This document shows positions 62,593-64,000 of a stretch of DNA of 64,000 nucleotides, one piece after another. The DNA is from Roseiconus nitratireducens. Lineage in GTDB: Bacteria; Planctomycetota; Planctomycetia; Pirellulales; Pirellulaceae. A program made the translations under genes and the position numbers. Numbering within the stretch: position 1 is the stretch's first letter; every line of letters begins with the position of its first letter. The notes beneath the pieces are model-generated. The model was not told the DNA's origin. It made no database searches and worked only from the letters and a program-made list of their open reading frames with translations. The DNA is taken from contig NZ_VWOX01000001.1 in the NCBI RefSeq assembly GCF_008629675.1, forward strand, positions 496,001-560,000, given 5' to 3'.

Positions 62593-63486
62593 TCAAGCAG
62601 CCTGTCGCGTCGACCGTCGCGTCCCACGGCCGGCCCCGACACGCTGCGCGACGCTGCGGTCCGACAGCGGATAGCGGATCTTGGCCAAGGCATTGTTCAT
62701 CGCCACGGCATCGCGGAAGCGTTTGCGGGGCGACGGGTCGATCGCTTTGCGGATGATCGCGATCAGGTCGGACGAGACGCCGCGGCGGAGACGATTGTAT
62801 CCGGGCAACGGGGCTTCGAAGGGGTACTCGGGCAACTCACCGGACAGCATGCGATACAGCACCAGACCCAACGAGAACACATCGCTGCGAAAACTCGGAT
62901 GTCCCATCGCCTGTTCGGGCGACATGTAGCCCAGGGTGCCCGACGCGGACACGTCGTGCATGCCGGATTCAATCCGCGCCAAACCGAAATCGGTCAACCG
63001 GATTTCCTGGTCGGGAAACAGAATGAAGTTCTCCGGTTTGATGTCGCGATGCAAAACTCGGTTTTCGTGGGCGAATGCGACCGCGTCGACCATTTGGATC
63101 AGATAATCGACGATCAACGCCCGCGACATCCGCCGGCACATGCGGTCGGCCAAAGATTCTTCGCCCAAGGGAAAGACCATCAGGAACCGATCGCCGGCGA
63201 ACTGGGCGTTTTTCAACTGCAGCACACCGGGGTGGTCCAAGCGAGCCATGATCCGGACCTCACGCTGCAAGTCGTCCAGCGATTGGCTATTGCTGACGTA
63301 GCGATCGTCGGGGATTTTGATCGCGACATGACGCCCTTCGATTGTGTCGAAGGCCGCGTAGACCGTTGCGAATCCGCCTTCGCCAAGACGCTTTTGAATC
63401 CGGTACTTATCCAAACGCGCTCCAACGCGCAGATTGCTTTGCGAAGCGGATTGATTGGAGAAGATTCTTAGCGTTGTCACAGTCAC
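62593..63486 (-). CDS. Soluble eukaryote-type Ser/Thr protein kinase
   Basis: The 297-residue protein is nearly all kinase: G-loop LGEGGFATVYAA (34-45), Lys57, Glu76, HRDIKPENF (146-154), DFGLAR (166-171) and the SPEQ end (189-192), with FSLGLVLYRMLSG following. It lacks a membrane span and any sensory domain, unlike the large kinase at 53-56 kb; a basic GRGTRRSTR tail closes it. It is likely to be cytoplasmic and may receive its signal through another protein. The ATG at 63486 gives a 20-residue leader before the kinase core. Target unknown. Confidence 0.9.
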   Translation of the reverse strand: MTVTTLRIFSNQSASQSNLRVGARLDKYRIQKRLGEGGFATVYAAFDTIEGRHVAIKIPDDRYVSNSQSLDDLQREVRIMARLDHPGVLQLKNAQFAGDRFLMVFPLGEESLADRMCRRMSRALIVDYLIQMVDAVAFAHENRVLHRDIKPENFILFPDQEIRLTDFGLARIESGMHDVSASGTLGYMSPEQAMGHPSFRSDVFSLGLVLYRMLSGELPEYPFEAPLPGYNRLRRGVSSDLIAIIRKAIDPSPRKRFRDAVAMNNALAKIRYPLSDRSVAQRVGAGRGTRRSTRQAA

Positions 63487-63741
63487 TCACGACGGTAGCG
63501 GCAGATCGAAGCGTCCCGCGGGTCGCCCGAATGCTGCAACGGGAACGATTGACGGGGCGGGCCGGAATGACCGGTCAGGTTGGTCATTCGCATCGGTTCC
63601 AATCGACCATCGCAATGCATCCAAAACACTTTTTTTTCCTGTGCCGGACGGTTCGACCGGCACGCACCGTCGGCAACTTCGCGCGAACCGTCCCGCTTTC
63701 ACAGGATTCCGCTTGGACCGCGATCGATTGTTTGGCAAGTT

Positions 63742-63999
63742 TCAAGGATTGGCCCTGGCGTGATCCGCCGGCATCCAACGTCGCAGCAGTGTCAGCCCGA
63801 TCAAGTGCACCGCCCCGAACAGCAAGACGCCCAGCAGGGTGGAAGCGAACACGGCCGCCATCAATGCATCGGTTCGCACAAAGCCTTGCCATTTGGTCAT
63901 CAATGTTCCCAGACCGTCATAATCGGTCCCGTTGCCGACAAAGAATTCGGCCACGATGGCGCCGATCACAGCCAAGCCGGCGCTGGTTTTTGCCCCCAG
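63742..63999 (-). CDS. ABC transporter permease, C-terminal fragment (NitT/TauT-like)
   Basis: The frame runs from the right window edge and ends at 63742, so only the last 85 codons are seen. The segment LGAKTSAGLAVIGAIVAEFFVG is the EAA-type end characteristic of binding-protein-dependent permeases of the nitrate/sulfonate/taurine (and thiamine-precursor) class, followed by a final membrane span (ALMAAVFASTLLGVLLFGAVH) and a basic cytoplasmic end RRWMPADHARANP. The substrate cannot be determined without the rest and its solute-binding partner. Confidence 0.85.
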   Translation of the reverse strand: MGAKTSAGLAVIGAIVAEFFVGNGTDYDGLGTLMTKWQGFVRTDALMAAVFASTLLGVLLFGAVHLIGLTLLRRWMPADHARANP

Positions 64000-64000
64000 C

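Noticed and set aside
1..64000. tRNA or rRNA genes
   Set aside because: I looked for T-loop GGTTCGAATCC-like sequences and acceptor stems by eye and found none that could fold; a tRNAscan run would be decisive.

Overview
The window is high-GC, densely coded bacterial DNA that I place in the phylum Planctomycetota, most likely a Pirellulaceae (Rhodopirellula-like) genome. The assignment rests on families almost confined to that group: a DUF1549/DUF1553 cytochrome next to a DUF1501 protein, three very large PVC-type haem proteins (propeller, HEAT and CxxCH), an ECF sigma factor overlapping a Ser/Thr kinase with a WD40-like tail, Tat-exported Gfo/Idh/MocA oxidoreductases, and bacterial tetrahydromethanopterin-linked C1 genes (fhcA, fhcD, fhcC). 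I see no rRNA, tRNA, CRISPR array, prophage or insertion sequence. Nearly all genes look chromosomal, intact and native.

Layout. 1-8.5 kb: tail of a rhomboid-family gene, a degenerate sulfatase-like protein, a WecG/TagA glycosyltransferase, an iron alcohol dehydrogenase, serine acetyltransferase, a cysteine-rich lipoprotein, a small exported protein and a Tat-exported oxidoreductase. 8.9-18.4 kb: a leucine-rich-repeat lipoprotein, then a minus-strand block with a deoxyhypusine-synthase-like gene coupled to a cNMP-domain patatin, a beta-CASP nuclease, oligoendopeptidase F coupled to a DNA glycosylase, and panB. 18.8-23.1 kb: the plus-strand C1 operon, an exported protein followed by fhcA, fhcD and fhcC, all with overlapping stop and start codons; fhcB is not here. 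23.3-29.8 kb: a small conserved protein, flotillin-like floA, a membrane pyrophosphatase, a 39-residue membrane protein and an alpha/beta hydrolase. 30-44 kb: planctomycete giant cytochromes and a secreted lactonase. 44.2-49.2 kb: a three-gene ABC-2 transporter operon. 49.4-56.6 kb: folC, a phosphopantetheinyl transferase, and the sigma/kinase pair. 56.6-64 kb: a third PVC haem protein, a small membrane protein, a fumarylacetoacetate-hydrolase family enzyme, a DUF1569 protein, a second kinase and the end of an ABC permease.

Functional themes. C1 transfer appears on both carriers (fhc on tetrahydromethanopterin, folC on folate). A large share of coding capacity goes to exported haem/propeller proteins of unknown substrate. 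Signalling is by eukaryote-like Ser/Thr kinases. Intergenic spaces hold two kinds of repeats: palindromes with a constant GCCA/TGGC loop and compensating stems, and short tandem repeats that begin at or just after stop codons. These repeats and the C1 operon with its coupled exported protein are the parts I find most worth following up. Starts were chosen by homologue-like N-termini and signal peptides, because Shine-Dalgarno sequences are often weak here.
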